From Cephaloticoccus sp. (GTDB lineage: Bacteria > Verrucomicrobiota > Verrucomicrobiia > Opitutales > Opitutaceae): 64,000 bases of DNA. Positions 10,765 through 20,256 of the stretch are shown here, piece after piece. The notes beneath the pieces were generated by a model. It was not told where the DNA came from and searched no databases. It saw only the letters and a program-made list of their open reading frames with translations. The stretch is taken from NCBI GenBank assembly GCA_030833445.1, contig JAURHD010000003.1, positions 62,001-126,000 on the forward strand, read 5' to 3'. How positions within the stretch are numbered: position 1 is the stretch's first letter; every line of letters starts with the position of its first letter. The position numbers and the translations under genes are program-made.

Positions 10765-11885
10765 CGTTTCTTACCGAGCAGGTAGTCGGGATTTAATTTA
10801 TCCAGCGATTTCGGCACAAACATGCCGTCCTTGCGGATCAATTTGCCGTCGAACCAAATTTCACCGCCGCCGTATTCGGGGCGTTGAATGCAAACCATGT
10901 CCCAATGCACTTGGGAGTTATTGCCATTGCTGATATCCGCGTAGGCCTGACCGGGAGTGAAGTGGAAAGAGCCGGCGATCTTCTCGTCGAAAAGGATGTC
11001 CCGCATTGGCTCCTTGATGTGCGGATTAAATCCGATCGCAAATTCTCCGATGTAGCGCGCCCCGGCATCGCTATCGAGAATTTCATTCAACCGTTTGGTG
11101 TTGTTGGAAGTAGCCTCGACAATTTTTCCATTTTTGAAAACCAGTCGGATATGGTCGAAGGAGGAGCCGAGGTAAACGGTGGGTGCGTTGTATTGAATCA
11201 CCCCATTGACCGAGGTCTTCACGGGGCAGGAAAACACTTCGCCGTCAGGAATATTGCGCTCTCCGCCGCATTCCTTGGCGCCGATTCCCTTGATCGAAAA
11301 CTGCAGATCAGTTCCCGGACCTTTGATGTGCACGCGATCGGTCTTTTTCATCAAATCGGCCAGAACCTTCATGCCGGGAATCATCCGTTTGTAATCAAGC
11401 GTGCAGACCCGGAAATAAAAGTCTTCAAACGCTTCCGTGCTCATGGCCGCCTGTTGTGCCATCGCCGATGTCGGCCAACGCAGCACTACCCATTTGGTCT
11501 TGTTAACGCGGTGATTCAGCACCGGTTTCATCAAGCGACTGGCCAGTTTCACCTGCTCGGCTTCGAGGTCGGAGGATTCAAAAATATTGTCGGAACCCCG
11601 CAGGGCAATGTAGGCGTCCATCATTTCCATGCGCTGCTTTTCGACGGCGGCATGGGCCCCATAAGACGACTCCTCCACCCCGGAAATCAGCTCCCGTGAT
11701 ATCCGGGCCCGGTGGATGTTTACAAAGGGATGGGCACCCAGACGGCGGGCCGCGCGCACGAGGGCGACGACCATTTCGTCGGGCACATCAAAGGCATCAA
11801 TCAGCACGCGCTCGTTCTTCTTCAGATCGATGGAAAATCCGGTGAGACCGGCAGCCAATTCATGGAAACGGGGATCAATAAGCAT
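10761..11885 (-). CDS. M29 family aminopeptidase (AmpS/AmpT type)
   Basis: M29 peptidases are cytosolic metallo-aminopeptidases that remove N-terminal residues from peptides. The 374-residue length is close to the family norm of about 370-410. The C-terminal half holds the likely metal ligands: PDGEVF (Glu216), GEFAIGFNP (Glu281), [10 protein letters not shown] (His308, Tyr315) and QVHWDM (His327, Asp329). The assignment of individual ligands follows the known family pattern and was not checked by alignment. The gene sits 49 bases after lpxK and overlaps add by 4 bases, so it belongs to the same minus-strand operon. Confidence 0.9.
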   Translation of the reverse strand: MLIDPRFHELAAGLTGFSIDLKKNERVLIDAFDVPDEMVVALVRAARRLGAHPFVNIHRARISRELISGVEESSYGAHAAVEKQRMEMMDAYIALRGSDNIFESSDLEAEQVKLASRLMKPVLNHRVNKTKWVVLRWPTSAMAQQAAMSTEAFEDFYFRVCTLDYKRMIPGMKVLADLMKKTDRVHIKGPGTDLQFSIKGIGAKECGGERNIPDGEVFSCPVKTSVNGVIQYNAPTVYLGSSFDHIRLVFKNGKIVEATSNNTKRLNEILDSDAGARYIGEFAIGFNPHIKEPMRDILFDEKIAGSFHFTPGQAYADISNGNNSQVHWDMVCIQRPEYGGGEIWFDGKLIRKDGMFVPKSLDKLNPDYLLGKKR

Positions 11886-11934
11886 GCCCCAACTAACCCG
11901 GTCTGCATGCTGTCGGGCAAGGCAATACGCACGT

Positions 11935-13131
11935 TCAGTTTAAAGGCGGTCGCGAACCGTTTTGCGGAAAACAGATCCGGCCCACGGCTTCATCGAAATC
12001 GGAGGCGCCCCGCAATATCTCAATTTCCAACCGCAAATAATACAGTGGCCGCGACCACTTGAGTTCATCCGGGATACGCACCGCATCCTTTTCCGTCGTG
12101 ACCAGGCATTCGGCGTCGTGATACCGGGCCAGCTCGGCCAATTCATCGAAATCCTCCGGCCCATACCGGTAATGGTCGAGATAACGTTCCCGGCCGACAA
12201 TCTTGGCACCCAAGTCCCGCAGGAATTTTTCAAAACTTTCCGGCGTAGCGATACCACAAAACGCCACCACGCGACGCCCTTTCAGGTAGGACAATGGTTG
12301 GCGTTCATCGGAGCCAAATCGTTGCAAATATTGGGGCCGGTGGGCGCACTCGATCGTATCAACCCCGGGGTTATGCTTTTGAATGAGTGCTTCCAACTCG
12401 GTGTCGCGTTCACCATTCGACTTGGTTAGAAAAACGTAGGAGGCCCGTCGCAAATGTTTGATCGGTTCACGCAAGATCCCGCGCGGCAGCAGGTGGCCAT
12501 TGCCGAAAGGATTGGTCTTGTCGACCAACAGCAGGTTCAGCTGCCCCTTGAGTGGCAGGTATTGAAATCCGTCATCCAGCACCAAGGTGTCGCAGCCGAA
12601 TTTCTTGATGGCGTAGGCACCGGATTTCACCCGATTTTTGTCCACCAATACAATCACGCCCGGTAGATTCCTCGCGAGCATGTAGGGCTCATCCCCCGCC
12701 TGTTCACTGTCGAGCAGCACTTGCTTGCCATCGCTCACGATCCGCGGCGGTGGTTCCGTGGCATGGGTCAACGCCCACCACCATTTCTTCCAAAATGGCG
12801 GCGCTTTGCTTTTATAGCCTCGGCTGAGAATGGCGACTTTGCGTCCCCGCTCCTGCAATGCCCGGGCGAATTTCTCCACCACCGGGGTCTTGCCGGTGCC
12901 GCCCACGGTCAAATTGCCCACGACCACCACCAAGCAGCCCAAGGGTTGGTCATGCAGGATCCGATGCCGGTAGAGCCAGAAGCGTAACTGGGCGATACCG
13001 CTGAACAAATAGGACATCAACTGGAGAAATGCTCCGTAGACCGCCGCGCCCGTATCCGCACGCCGGCCCAAAATCACATCAATGGTGTAAAGTTCTAGAG
13101 CGTTGGACTTTTTATTCAGCCAGGACGACAT
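11935..13131 (-). CDS. lpxK: Tetraacyldisaccharide 4'-kinase (LpxK)
   Basis: LpxK phosphorylates the 4' position of the lipid A disaccharide precursor at the inner membrane. The 398-residue protein has an N-terminal hydrophobic/amphipathic segment (about 28-56) that would bind the membrane, the P-loop [12 protein letters not shown] (72-83), [16 protein letters not shown], the DDGFQ motif after LVL, and LTTEKDAVR near the end. It is longer than E. coli LpxK (328) by an N-terminal extension and an insertion near residues 110-135. Its presence shows that the organism makes lipid A. It is the first gene of the minus-strand operon and is divergent from the aminotransferase at 13211. Confidence 0.95.
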   Translation of the reverse strand: MSSWLNKKSNALELYTIDVILGRRADTGAAVYGAFLQLMSYLFSGIAQLRFWLYRHRILHDQPLGCLVVVVGNLTVGGTGKTPVVEKFARALQERGRKVAILSRGYKSKAPPFWKKWWWALTHATEPPPRIVSDGKQVLLDSEQAGDEPYMLARNLPGVIVLVDKNRVKSGAYAIKKFGCDTLVLDDGFQYLPLKGQLNLLLVDKTNPFGNGHLLPRGILREPIKHLRRASYVFLTKSNGERDTELEALIQKHNPGVDTIECAHRPQYLQRFGSDERQPLSYLKGRRVVAFCGIATPESFEKFLRDLGAKIVGRERYLDHYRYGPEDFDELAELARYHDAECLVTTEKDAVRIPDELKWSRPLYYLRLEIEILRGASDFDEAVGRICFPQNGSRPPLN

Positions 13132-13210
13132 GCGACAAATGACAGCAATGGGGGTTGACGAGGTTTTTGGGAAGTCGCTTTCGTGTTATTTGTAACAATA
13201 ATCATTTTCT

Positions 13211-14299
13211 ATGAGCTACAAACTTTTCATTCCCGGCCCCATTGCCGTATCGGAAAAAACCCTGCGGGCCATGACCCAGCCCATGATCGGCCACCGCAGC
13301 CCGGATTTTGTAAAGCTTTACCAGTCCATTCAGCCTGATCTGCAGGCCCTGTTCTACACCAAAGACCCCGTCTATTTATCCACCAGCAGTGCCTGGGGAG
13401 TCATGGAAGGGGCCTTGCGCAATGTAGTCGCCAAGAAAGTGCTCAACTGCATGAACGGCGCCTTTTCCGACAAGTGGTTCGACGTGGCCCAGCGCTGCGG
13501 CAAGGTCGCTGGTGCCTTGAAGTCCGAATGGGGCCAGCCGGTAGATCCCGAAGCCGTGCGACGCGAATTGGCCACCGGCAACTACGACGCCATCACCCTG
13601 ATCCACAACGAAACGTCCACCGGCACCATGAGCGACATCAGCGCCATCATGGCCGTCGTGCGTGAGTTTCCGGATGTCATCTCCATCGTCGACACGGTGA
13701 GTTCCTTCAGCGTGGTGCCGATCAAGAAGGACGAACTCGGCATCGATGTGCTCCTGACCGGTTCGCAGAAGGCGCTCGCGATGCCGCCCGGCCTCTCGAT
13801 CTTCTCCGTTTCCGAGCGCGCCCGGACCCGCGCCGCCCAGCAGGCGGATCGCGGTTACTATTTCGATTTTCTCGAATTCCAGAAGAACCATGAAAACGGC
13901 ATGACCCCGAGCACCCCGGTCATTCCCCTGATCTATGCCCTCCAATCCAAACTGGAAGACATCAAGGCCGAGGGGGTTGAGGCCCGCTACGCGCGCCATG
14001 CGCGGCTAAACGACACCGTCCGCTCTTGGGGTCTGGCCAAGGGTTTCAAACTATTCCCCGCTGAGGCCAACGGCTCCAAATCGCTCAACTGCTTCGCCAA
14101 TACCCTGAACGTGGATCTCTCCGCCCTGAACAAGACCTTGAAGAGCAAGCACGGCCTCGTGATCGACGGCGGTTACGGCAAGCTCAAGGGCAAGACCTTC
14201 CGCATCTCCAACATGGGCGACGAGACCGACGAAACCATCGCAGAACTGCTCGTGGCCCTCGATAGCGCGCTCGAAGAAACGCCGAAATTGGCAGTCTAA
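13211..14299 (+). CDS. Class V PLP-dependent aminotransferase (alanine-/serine-glyoxylate aminotransferase family)
   Basis: The 362-residue protein has the layout of small-molecule class V aminotransferases: an N-terminal FIPGPIAVSEKTL start, GHRSPDF substrate loop, SSAWGVMEGALRN phosphate-binding helix start, HNETSTGTM, IVDTVSS with the pyridine-binding Asp, and the Schiff-base lysine in TGSQKALAMPPG (Lys187). Members transfer amino groups from alanine or serine to glyoxylate, pyruvate or phosphohydroxypyruvate; the preferred substrate cannot be read from the sequence. It stands alone, with an 88-base gap to topB. Confidence 0.9.
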   Translation: MSYKLFIPGPIAVSEKTLRAMTQPMIGHRSPDFVKLYQSIQPDLQALFYTKDPVYLSTSSAWGVMEGALRNVVAKKVLNCMNGAFSDKWFDVAQRCGKVAGALKSEWGQPVDPEAVRRELATGNYDAITLIHNETSTGTMSDISAIMAVVREFPDVISIVDTVSSFSVVPIKKDELGIDVLLTGSQKALAMPPGLSIFSVSERARTRAAQQADRGYYFDFLEFQKNHENGMTPSTPVIPLIYALQSKLEDIKAEGVEARYARHARLNDTVRSWGLAKGFKLFPAEANGSKSLNCFANTLNVDLSALNKTLKSKHGLVIDGGYGKLKGKTFRISNMGDETDETIAELLVALDSALEETPKLAV

Positions 14300-14387
14300 T
14301 TAGAGGGGATTCACCCTCCGCTGGGATCTAGGTGCAAAAAACTAGAGCTTGTCATTCGCCCGTCCGCCGCCTTACGGCTCCCGGCCC

Positions 14388-17180
14388 ATGAAGTCCCTTG
14401 TCATCGCCGAAAAGCCGTCCGTCGCCGCGGATCTGGCCCGTGCCCTCGGCAAAATCCCCAAGAAAGCCGACCACTACGAGAACGACGAATACGTCATTTC
14501 CTCCGCCGTGGGCCACTTGGTGGAGCTCTGCATGCCCGAAGACATCGACAAGAAGAAATACGGTTTCTGGCGCCTGGAAACCCTGCCGATCATCCCGGTG
14601 AAGTTTGATCTCAAACCCATCGAGAGCTCCAAGGACCGCTATGGCAAACTAAAGAAACTCCTCGCTCGTAAGGATATCGACGTGGTCGTCAACGCCTGTG
14701 ACGCCGGCCGCGAAGGGGAACTGATCTTCAACTATCTCTACCAGCTCACCAAGTGCAAATTGCCGGTCAAACGCGCCTGGATGCAGACGATGACCCCCAC
14801 GGGCATTCGCACCGCCTTCGAGAATCTGCGTGATGGCGAATCCATGACCGGACTCGGCGATGCCGCCCGCTGCCGCAGTGAAAGTGACTGGCTGATCGGC
14901 ATCAATGGCACGCGTGCGTTAACCAAGCGCATGTTTGGTTCCCGGGCCGGCAATGTCGCTTCGGTCGGCCGCGTGCAGACCCCTACCCTCACTCTGCTCG
15001 TCAACCGCGAACGCGAGATCCGCAATTTCATCCCCCGCGCCTACTGGCGTGTCACGGCCAACTTTGGCGTGACCCAAGGCCAATACGAAGGCGTCTATCA
15101 GCGGGAGAATTTCAAAAAGGCCGCCAACGATGATCATGACCGGATCGACCGCATCTGGGAACAGGCTCTGGCAGAGCGGGTGGTGGCCGATTGCGCCGGC
15201 CAGCCTGCCGCGACTGTCACCGAGGAAAAAAAGTCCAGCACTCAGATTGCCCCGCGCCTCTACGATCTGACCACCCTGCAGCGCGAAGCCAACAATCGCT
15301 ACGGCCTGCCCGCCCGTCGCACCTTGCAGATCGCCCAAGCGCTCTACGAGAAGCATAAAATGATCACCTACCCGCGAACCGATTCGCGGGCCCTGCCGGA
15401 AGATTACATTCCCACCTGTAAGGAAACCCTCGCGAATCTGTCGGGTGACCTCAAGGGCCATGCAGACAAGGTTCTTGCCTCCAATTGGGTCAAACCCAAC
15501 AAGCGCATCTTTAACAATGCGCAGATTTCCGATCACTTTGCGATCATCCCCACCGCCCTCGAAGCCAAGAACCTCGACGAGATGGAGGCCAAGGTCTATG
15601 ACATGATCGCCCGACGGTTTGTCGCCTTGTTTTATCCCGCCGCCGAATTCGACGTGACAACCCGCACCAGCGAGGTCGCTGGTCATCGCTTCAAGACCGA
15701 GGGCAAGGTGCTGACTGCCCCCGGCTGGCTGGCCGTCTATGGCAAGTCCACGGTAGACGAGGATGCCAAGGACGGAAAGTCGTTGCCCGCGTTGACCAAG
15801 GAAGATGGTTCCCCGGCCAAGGCCAAGACCGTCGAGGCCAAGCTGCACTCCGAGTCTACCAAACCACCGCCGCGCTACACGGAAGCCACATTGCTCTCCG
15901 CCATGGAAGGCGCCGGCAAACTGCTTGACGATGATGAACTCGCCGAGGCCATGAAGGAACGCGGGTTGGGCACCCCCGCCACCCGCGCCGATACCATCGA
16001 TGGCCTGATCAACCAGAAATATCTGGAGCGCGCCCAGCGCGAGCTCGTGCCCACCCCCAAGGCCGAGCAGCTGTTGGAATTTCTGGTCGCGGTAAAAGCC
16101 GAGGCGCTCACCAGCCCGGCCATGACCGGCGAATGGGAATTCAAGCTCCGCCAAATGGAGCAGAACAAGTTTACCCGGGATAACTTCATGGCCGAGGTGG
16201 TCGAGCAGACCAAAGCAATCGTGCACAACGTGAAGACCTTCGAGGAGGATGCTTCCAACGCCCGGGTGACCGAAATCGTTTCCCCGACCGACGGACAGCC
16301 GCTGCTCGAAACCCTGCGCGCTTACAAGTCGCAGGACGGCAATCTGATCATCTACAAAGTCATCGGCGGACGGAAAATGGAAGAGCCGGAAGTGCAGACC
16401 TTGGTGCAGGAACGCGCCATCGGCCCCTTGGATGGTTTTGTCTCTGCCAAGACGCGTTCCCGCTTTGCCGCAGCCCTCAAGCTCGTGCAAGATGCCGAGA
16501 CCGGAAAATGGAAGACCGAGCTCGATTTCGGCGATAAGGTGGACATCAGCACCCTCACCCCAATTTGGACCAACCCGGAAAATGGTGCCGAGCTCTGCGA
16601 ATCCGGCCCCAATTTCCTCCTGCGCGAAAAAGAAGGCGACGAGTGGAAGCAGACCTTCCGGGTCGGCAAGTTGATGTGCCAAAAGGCCATCACCCAGGAA
16701 AACGCCGTTCAACTCGTGTCCGTGGGCAAGACCGATCTCATCACCGGCTTTACGTCCAAAAAAGGCCGGCCCTTTGATGCCTTCCTCAAACGCGAAGGCG
16801 CGCGCATCTCGTGGGAGTTCCCGCCGCGCAAGCCGCGCATCGGCAAGGACGGCAAACCAATCGAACGCAAGGCCAAGGCCCCACCAGATCTTTCCAAGGC
16901 CGAAGTGCTCGGCGAAAGCAAATTGCACAATGGCGAGCTCCTGCAAACCGAGGATACCTATTACGTACGCAAGCCCGATCAGGACAACCGCATCGTCTTC
17001 AAACTCAGCCGTCAGCTTTGCCAAAAAGACATTCCCGTGGAGGAAGTTCAGCGCCTGCTCACCGAGGGCAAAAGCAACCTGATCGAGGGCTTCGTTTCCA
17101 AGCGCGGCTCCAACTTCAGCGCCTACCTGGTGCTTCCGCCGAAAAAGGACAAGGCCGACTTTGAATTTCCTCCCCGTTGA
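14388..17180 (+). CDS. topB: DNA topoisomerase III-type (type IA) with three C-terminal repeats
   Basis: Type IA topoisomerases cut and pass single DNA strands. From ATG 14388 the protein has 930 residues. The Toprim domain shows VIAEKPSVAADLARALG and DAGREGELIF; the catalytic tyrosine is in MITYPRTDSRAL at residue 328, the same number as in E. coli topoisomerase III; GLGTPATRADTI lies in the core. After about residue 640 come three copies of a topoisomerase C-terminal repeat, each ending in a GFVS-K or GFTSKKGRPFDAFL-like block; the two last copies end in WEFPPR and FEFPPR. They replace the zinc fingers of TopA. No Shine-Dalgarno site is seen before the start. Confidence 0.93.
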   Translation: MKSLVIAEKPSVAADLARALGKIPKKADHYENDEYVISSAVGHLVELCMPEDIDKKKYGFWRLETLPIIPVKFDLKPIESSKDRYGKLKKLLARKDIDVVVNACDAGREGELIFNYLYQLTKCKLPVKRAWMQTMTPTGIRTAFENLRDGESMTGLGDAARCRSESDWLIGINGTRALTKRMFGSRAGNVASVGRVQTPTLTLLVNREREIRNFIPRAYWRVTANFGVTQGQYEGVYQRENFKKAANDDHDRIDRIWEQALAERVVADCAGQPAATVTEEKKSSTQIAPRLYDLTTLQREANNRYGLPARRTLQIAQALYEKHKMITYPRTDSRALPEDYIPTCKETLANLSGDLKGHADKVLASNWVKPNKRIFNNAQISDHFAIIPTALEAKNLDEMEAKVYDMIARRFVALFYPAAEFDVTTRTSEVAGHRFKTEGKVLTAPGWLAVYGKSTVDEDAKDGKSLPALTKEDGSPAKAKTVEAKLHSESTKPPPRYTEATLLSAMEGAGKLLDDDELAEAMKERGLGTPATRADTIDGLINQKYLERAQRELVPTPKAEQLLEFLVAVKAEALTSPAMTGEWEFKLRQMEQNKFTRDNFMAEVVEQTKAIVHNVKTFEEDASNARVTEIVSPTDGQPLLETLRAYKSQDGNLIIYKVIGGRKMEEPEVQTLVQERAIGPLDGFVSAKTRSRFAAALKLVQDAETGKWKTELDFGDKVDISTLTPIWTNPENGAELCESGPNFLLREKEGDEWKQTFRVGKLMCQKAITQENAVQLVSVGKTDLITGFTSKKGRPFDAFLKREGARISWEFPPRKPRIGKDGKPIERKAKAPPDLSKAEVLGESKLHNGELLQTEDTYYVRKPDQDNRIVFKLSRQLCQKDIPVEEVQRLLTEGKSNLIEGFVSKRGSNFSAYLVLPPKKDKADFEFPPR

Positions 17181-17240
17181 GGCGGAAATAGGCCCGGGCT
17201 TGCGCTGGTTGATCCCACACAACATCGTGCGGGGTCTATC

Positions 17241-18179
17241 ATGCGCGATATTCGCAATTATCTAATCGGCTTCCTCAGTATCACCACGGTGGCTGCCGGT
17301 TTCTGGGCATGGTCTGAGTCAGCGGAGTTGCGAAAACTAAAATCAGCCACCCCCGCCATTATTTCGATCGCGGAGTCCCGTCGCCAAACCTGGCAAGCCA
17401 CTCGGGACGCAAAGGCTGAAGCAGCCACGAGCGCTGCCATCCCAACAACCGATTCGGAAGATACCCCCGGGACCGTTGGCGGTGAGCTCCAGCAAGTGAA
17501 TGCTCGGCTGCAAAACAGCTTCGCCAAGTTGATGGAGAACCCGGAATTCGTGCGCCTGTTTTATACCCAGCAACGGGCATCGCTCGACGGACGCTATGCA
17601 GGATTATTTAAAAAACTTGGATTGAGCGAAGCCCAATTGGAGCAATTCAAGAATCTGCTCGTCGAGAAACAATCAGCCATGATCGATGTATTTACCGCGG
17701 CGCGCGCTCAGGGTCTCGATCCCCGGACAGATCGCGACACCCTGCGGGAATTGGCTCGCAGTGCCGACTTGGAAGCAGAAGCCAGTATTCGGTCAACCTT
17801 GGGTGAGTCGCTTTATGCGGCCTATGAGCAATATGAACAGACCCTGCCCCAACGCAATCTGGTCGATAAACTGGATACCAGACTCAGCTACAGTCCAAGC
17901 CCGTTAACGCCCGCCCAGGCCGAACAATTGGTGACCATCCTGAAAGAGACTTCCCCACCGGGAACCGGTCGCAATGCACGAGTCGGCAGTTTCGTGGGAG
18001 GCAGCGTGGAAATTACCGATCCAGCCGTGGCTCGTGCCCAAGGGATCCTAACCCCGACGCAGCAAACTGCGTTGGTTCAATTGCAATCAGAACAGACCGC
18101 AGCCAAGGAGCTACGCCAACTCCGTCAGGAATCCCGCAGTCCGAATACGGGCAATACATTGGCCCCATCGGCCAAATAG
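17241..18179 (+). CDS. Membrane-anchored or exported helical protein of unknown function
   Basis: The 312-residue product starts with a single hydrophobic helix (about 7-24, ending in FWAWSE), so it is anchored in or exported across the inner membrane. The remainder is helical, Gln/Ala/Glu-rich, with an LGLSEAQLEQFKNLLVEKQ block and a later LTPAQAEQLV block. Two such LT-x-x-Q-x-x-(QA)-(FL) units recall the helical hairpins of Spy/CpxP-like periplasmic proteins, but this is a loose resemblance. No enzyme motif is visible. It follows topB by 60 bases; the relation to topB is unclear. Confidence 0.72.
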   Translation: MRDIRNYLIGFLSITTVAAGFWAWSESAELRKLKSATPAIISIAESRRQTWQATRDAKAEAATSAAIPTTDSEDTPGTVGGELQQVNARLQNSFAKLMENPEFVRLFYTQQRASLDGRYAGLFKKLGLSEAQLEQFKNLLVEKQSAMIDVFTAARAQGLDPRTDRDTLRELARSADLEAEASIRSTLGESLYAAYEQYEQTLPQRNLVDKLDTRLSYSPSPLTPAQAEQLVTILKETSPPGTGRNARVGSFVGGSVEITDPAVARAQGILTPTQQTALVQLQSEQTAAKELRQLRQESRSPNTGNTLAPSAK

Positions 18180-18285
18180 CAGCGGATTTTGATGGGCACA
18201 GCACCTGCTTAGCAGGGCTGGATTACTGTCTTATCGTTGAATAATCTTGTTGCCTCCAACCGGCCTCTTTTAGCCTCACCAACCC

Positions 18286-19236
18286 ATGATCGTCACCACC
18301 GCGCAACTCTTCAAACACGCTTACGGTAAATACGCCGTCGGTGCCTATAACATCAACAACGCCGAGCAGGCCATGGGCTTGTTCCAAGGCTGTATTGATT
18401 CCAAGGCCCCTTTCATCATCCAAATCTCCACGGGTGCGCGTAAATACACCGACAAGCGCATGCTTGAGGCCATCATCCGCTCAGCCAGTGAGATTTTTCC
18501 TGACGCCATATTCGCGGTGCATCTGGACCATGGGGATGAGCAGACCTGCTACGATTGCATTAACTCCGGCTTTTTCAGCTCAGTGATGATTGATGCCTCG
18601 CACGATCCATTTGAGGAAAACGTCGCCATCACCAAACGCGTCGTCGATGCCGCCCACGCCAAGGGTATCTCCGTCGAGGCCGAGCTCGGTATGCTCGGCG
18701 GCGTCGAAGAGGACATCAAAGTCGAGGAAGGTAACGCCTGCCTCACCGATCCCGAGGAAGCCGAGGATTTCGTTAAACAGACTGGCTGCGATTCCCTCGC
18801 CTGCGCTATCGGCACTTCTCATGGCGCCTTCAAATTCAAGGGCCGCCAGTCCCTCCACTTCGATGTGCTTGAAAAGATCAAGTCCCGCCTGCCTGGCTTC
18901 CCGCTCGTCATGCACGGTTCTTCCTCTGTTCCAAAAGAGGAAGTGGATCGCATCAATGCCGCGGGCGGCACGATCAAGGACTCGATGGGCGTCGACCCGA
19001 AGGAATATCTTCCGGCCGCCAAGCTCGGGGTGACCAAGGTCAATATCGACACCGATGGCCGCTTGGTTTGGACCCGCGTGCACCGCGAATTTTTCAAGGA
19101 GAAGTCCGGCGATTTCGACTTCCGGCCGCCCGGCAAGATTTTCATGGCCGAATACGCCAAGTTCATCGCTTCGCGCAATGAACTGCTCGGCAGCGCCGGT
19201 CAGCTCGAAGACTTGCGCGCCAGCCTCGGCAAGTAA
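18286..19236 (+). CDS. fba: Class II fructose-bisphosphate aldolase
   Basis: This zinc-dependent aldolase cleaves fructose-1,6-bisphosphate into dihydroxyacetone phosphate and glyceraldehyde-3-phosphate. The 316-residue protein has VHLDHGDEQTCYDCINSGF with catalytic Asp81 and zinc ligand His82, VEAELGMLGGVEEDI, GTSHGAFKF with zinc ligand His179, and MHGSSSVPKEEVDRIN with the third ligand. NIDTDGRLVWT binds the second phosphate in related enzymes. The class and lack of the long class IIA insertions point to a IIB-type enzyme. It is followed by a strong terminator and stands as a single transcription unit. Confidence 0.95.
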   Translation: MIVTTAQLFKHAYGKYAVGAYNINNAEQAMGLFQGCIDSKAPFIIQISTGARKYTDKRMLEAIIRSASEIFPDAIFAVHLDHGDEQTCYDCINSGFFSSVMIDASHDPFEENVAITKRVVDAAHAKGISVEAELGMLGGVEEDIKVEEGNACLTDPEEAEDFVKQTGCDSLACAIGTSHGAFKFKGRQSLHFDVLEKIKSRLPGFPLVMHGSSSVPKEEVDRINAAGGTIKDSMGVDPKEYLPAAKLGVTKVNIDTDGRLVWTRVHREFFKEKSGDFDFRPPGKIFMAEYAKFIASRNELLGSAGQLEDLRASLGK

Positions 19237-19259
19237 GTTATTTCAGGTCATTACTTTCG

Positions 19260-19299
19260 CCAGCGCCATTCCTTGACCGGATGGCGCTGGTTTCGTTTC
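19260..19299 (+). terminator. Rho-independent terminator after fba
   Basis: A perfect 10-bp stem, CCAGCGCCAT (19260-19269) with ATGGCGCTGG (19281-19290), closes an 11-base loop and is followed by TTTCGTTT. It starts 23 bases after the fba stop codon and separates fba from the PEP-CTERM gene. Confidence 0.85.
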
Positions 19300-19374
19300 G
19301 GGCCAGATTTCAGAACACTGGATTCACCAACATTTGATCTAGTCCAAAGGCAAGGAAACTGCTATCGCTAATGG

Positions 19375-20256
19375 ATGGAGTCACGATTCCGTCAGTTTAG
19401 TATTTTGGCTGTATTCAGTCTGCTTACCGTCGCGGGCAACAGTCAGTTCTTTACGACCGCCACACCCACCATTTCACTTTCATTGGGCAACGTCGATGGA
19501 TCAACCCCCATGATTGTCGCATGGCATCCTGACTTTGATCAGTATTATGGCGGACGCGGCGGCAGCACAACTTACGGGGGTCGGGTTTGGGATGCGGCCG
19601 GTAATATTGTGCAGACCCTCGCGCCGATAAACAATGACCTGCGCAGCATCTACTATAATTCGAATTCCTCGAATTTGGAGACGATTGCCTATAACTCGCG
19701 TTTCAACAGTAGTGGCTATCGCACGGTGGTCTTGGACAGTAACGGCTTATTCACGGGTAATTATACAAATATCGGGGTAACGTTGAGTGGTATTCCTGAT
19801 AGCCAACCGGCCCCGGTCTATGATGCAGCCCGCAATCTCCTTTATGCCTTCAACACCAGCAGCACGGTGACTGTAATCAGTCCGACTACGGGTCTGAGTG
19901 TCAGCACCATTACTTTAGATGTATCAGCAGCTGGATACCCCTCATTGCCAAATTACGCTATCGGTTATGATGCCTATCATGATGCTTTCATCACCTATAC
20001 GACTACCGGTGGAGCTCGCGCGCTCGCTTTCAGTGCCACCACGGGAGATTTCTTAGCCTCGATAGCACTACCGGGAAGTATTGATGCGCCCTATGACTGG
20101 AGAATGAGCTATACCAACGACCAACTGTTTATCTACAATTCCCTGGCCGATAGTTATCAGGGATTCAGCATCTCAACCGTGCCGGAACCTTCTACAATCA
20201 GCTTGTTGGTTCTCGGCTTGATAACAGTGGTTTGGGTGTGGCGCAAACGCGGTTAA
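19375..20256 (+). CDS. PEP-CTERM sorted exported protein
   Basis: The 293-residue protein carries an N-terminal signal peptide (about 1-23), a Ser/Thr/Asn/Gly-rich body with beta-propeller-like repeats (VYDAARNLLYAFNTSS, YDAYHDAFITYTTT), and a C-terminal PEP-CTERM signal: VPEPST, a hydrophobic helix and the basic end RKRG. Such signals are cut by exosortase, which in related bacteria sends proteins to the cell surface or extracellular matrix. No exosortase or EPS gene is in this window, so the sorting machinery must lie elsewhere. Function is otherwise unknown. Its last four bases overlap the convergent Nramp-like gene. Confidence 0.85.
   Translation: MESRFRQFSILAVFSLLTVAGNSQFFTTATPTISLSLGNVDGSTPMIVAWHPDFDQYYGGRGGSTTYGGRVWDAAGNIVQTLAPINNDLRSIYYNSNSSNLETIAYNSRFNSSGYRTVVLDSNGLFTGNYTNIGVTLSGIPDSQPAPVYDAARNLLYAFNTSSTVTVISPTTGLSVSTITLDVSAAGYPSLPNYAIGYDAYHDAFITYTTTGGARALAFSATTGDFLASIALPGSIDAPYDWRMSYTNDQLFIYNSLADSYQGFSISTVPEPSTISLLVLGLITVVWVWRKRG

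Noticed and set aside
14304-14319. Terminator after the class V aminotransferase
   Set aside because: The stem is only 5 bp (GAGGG/CCCTC) and no T-tract follows.
14919-17225. 768-codon open frame on the minus strand opposite topB
   Set aside because: It is antisense to a well-supported topoisomerase; its length comes from the codon bias of topB, and the translation shows no family motif.
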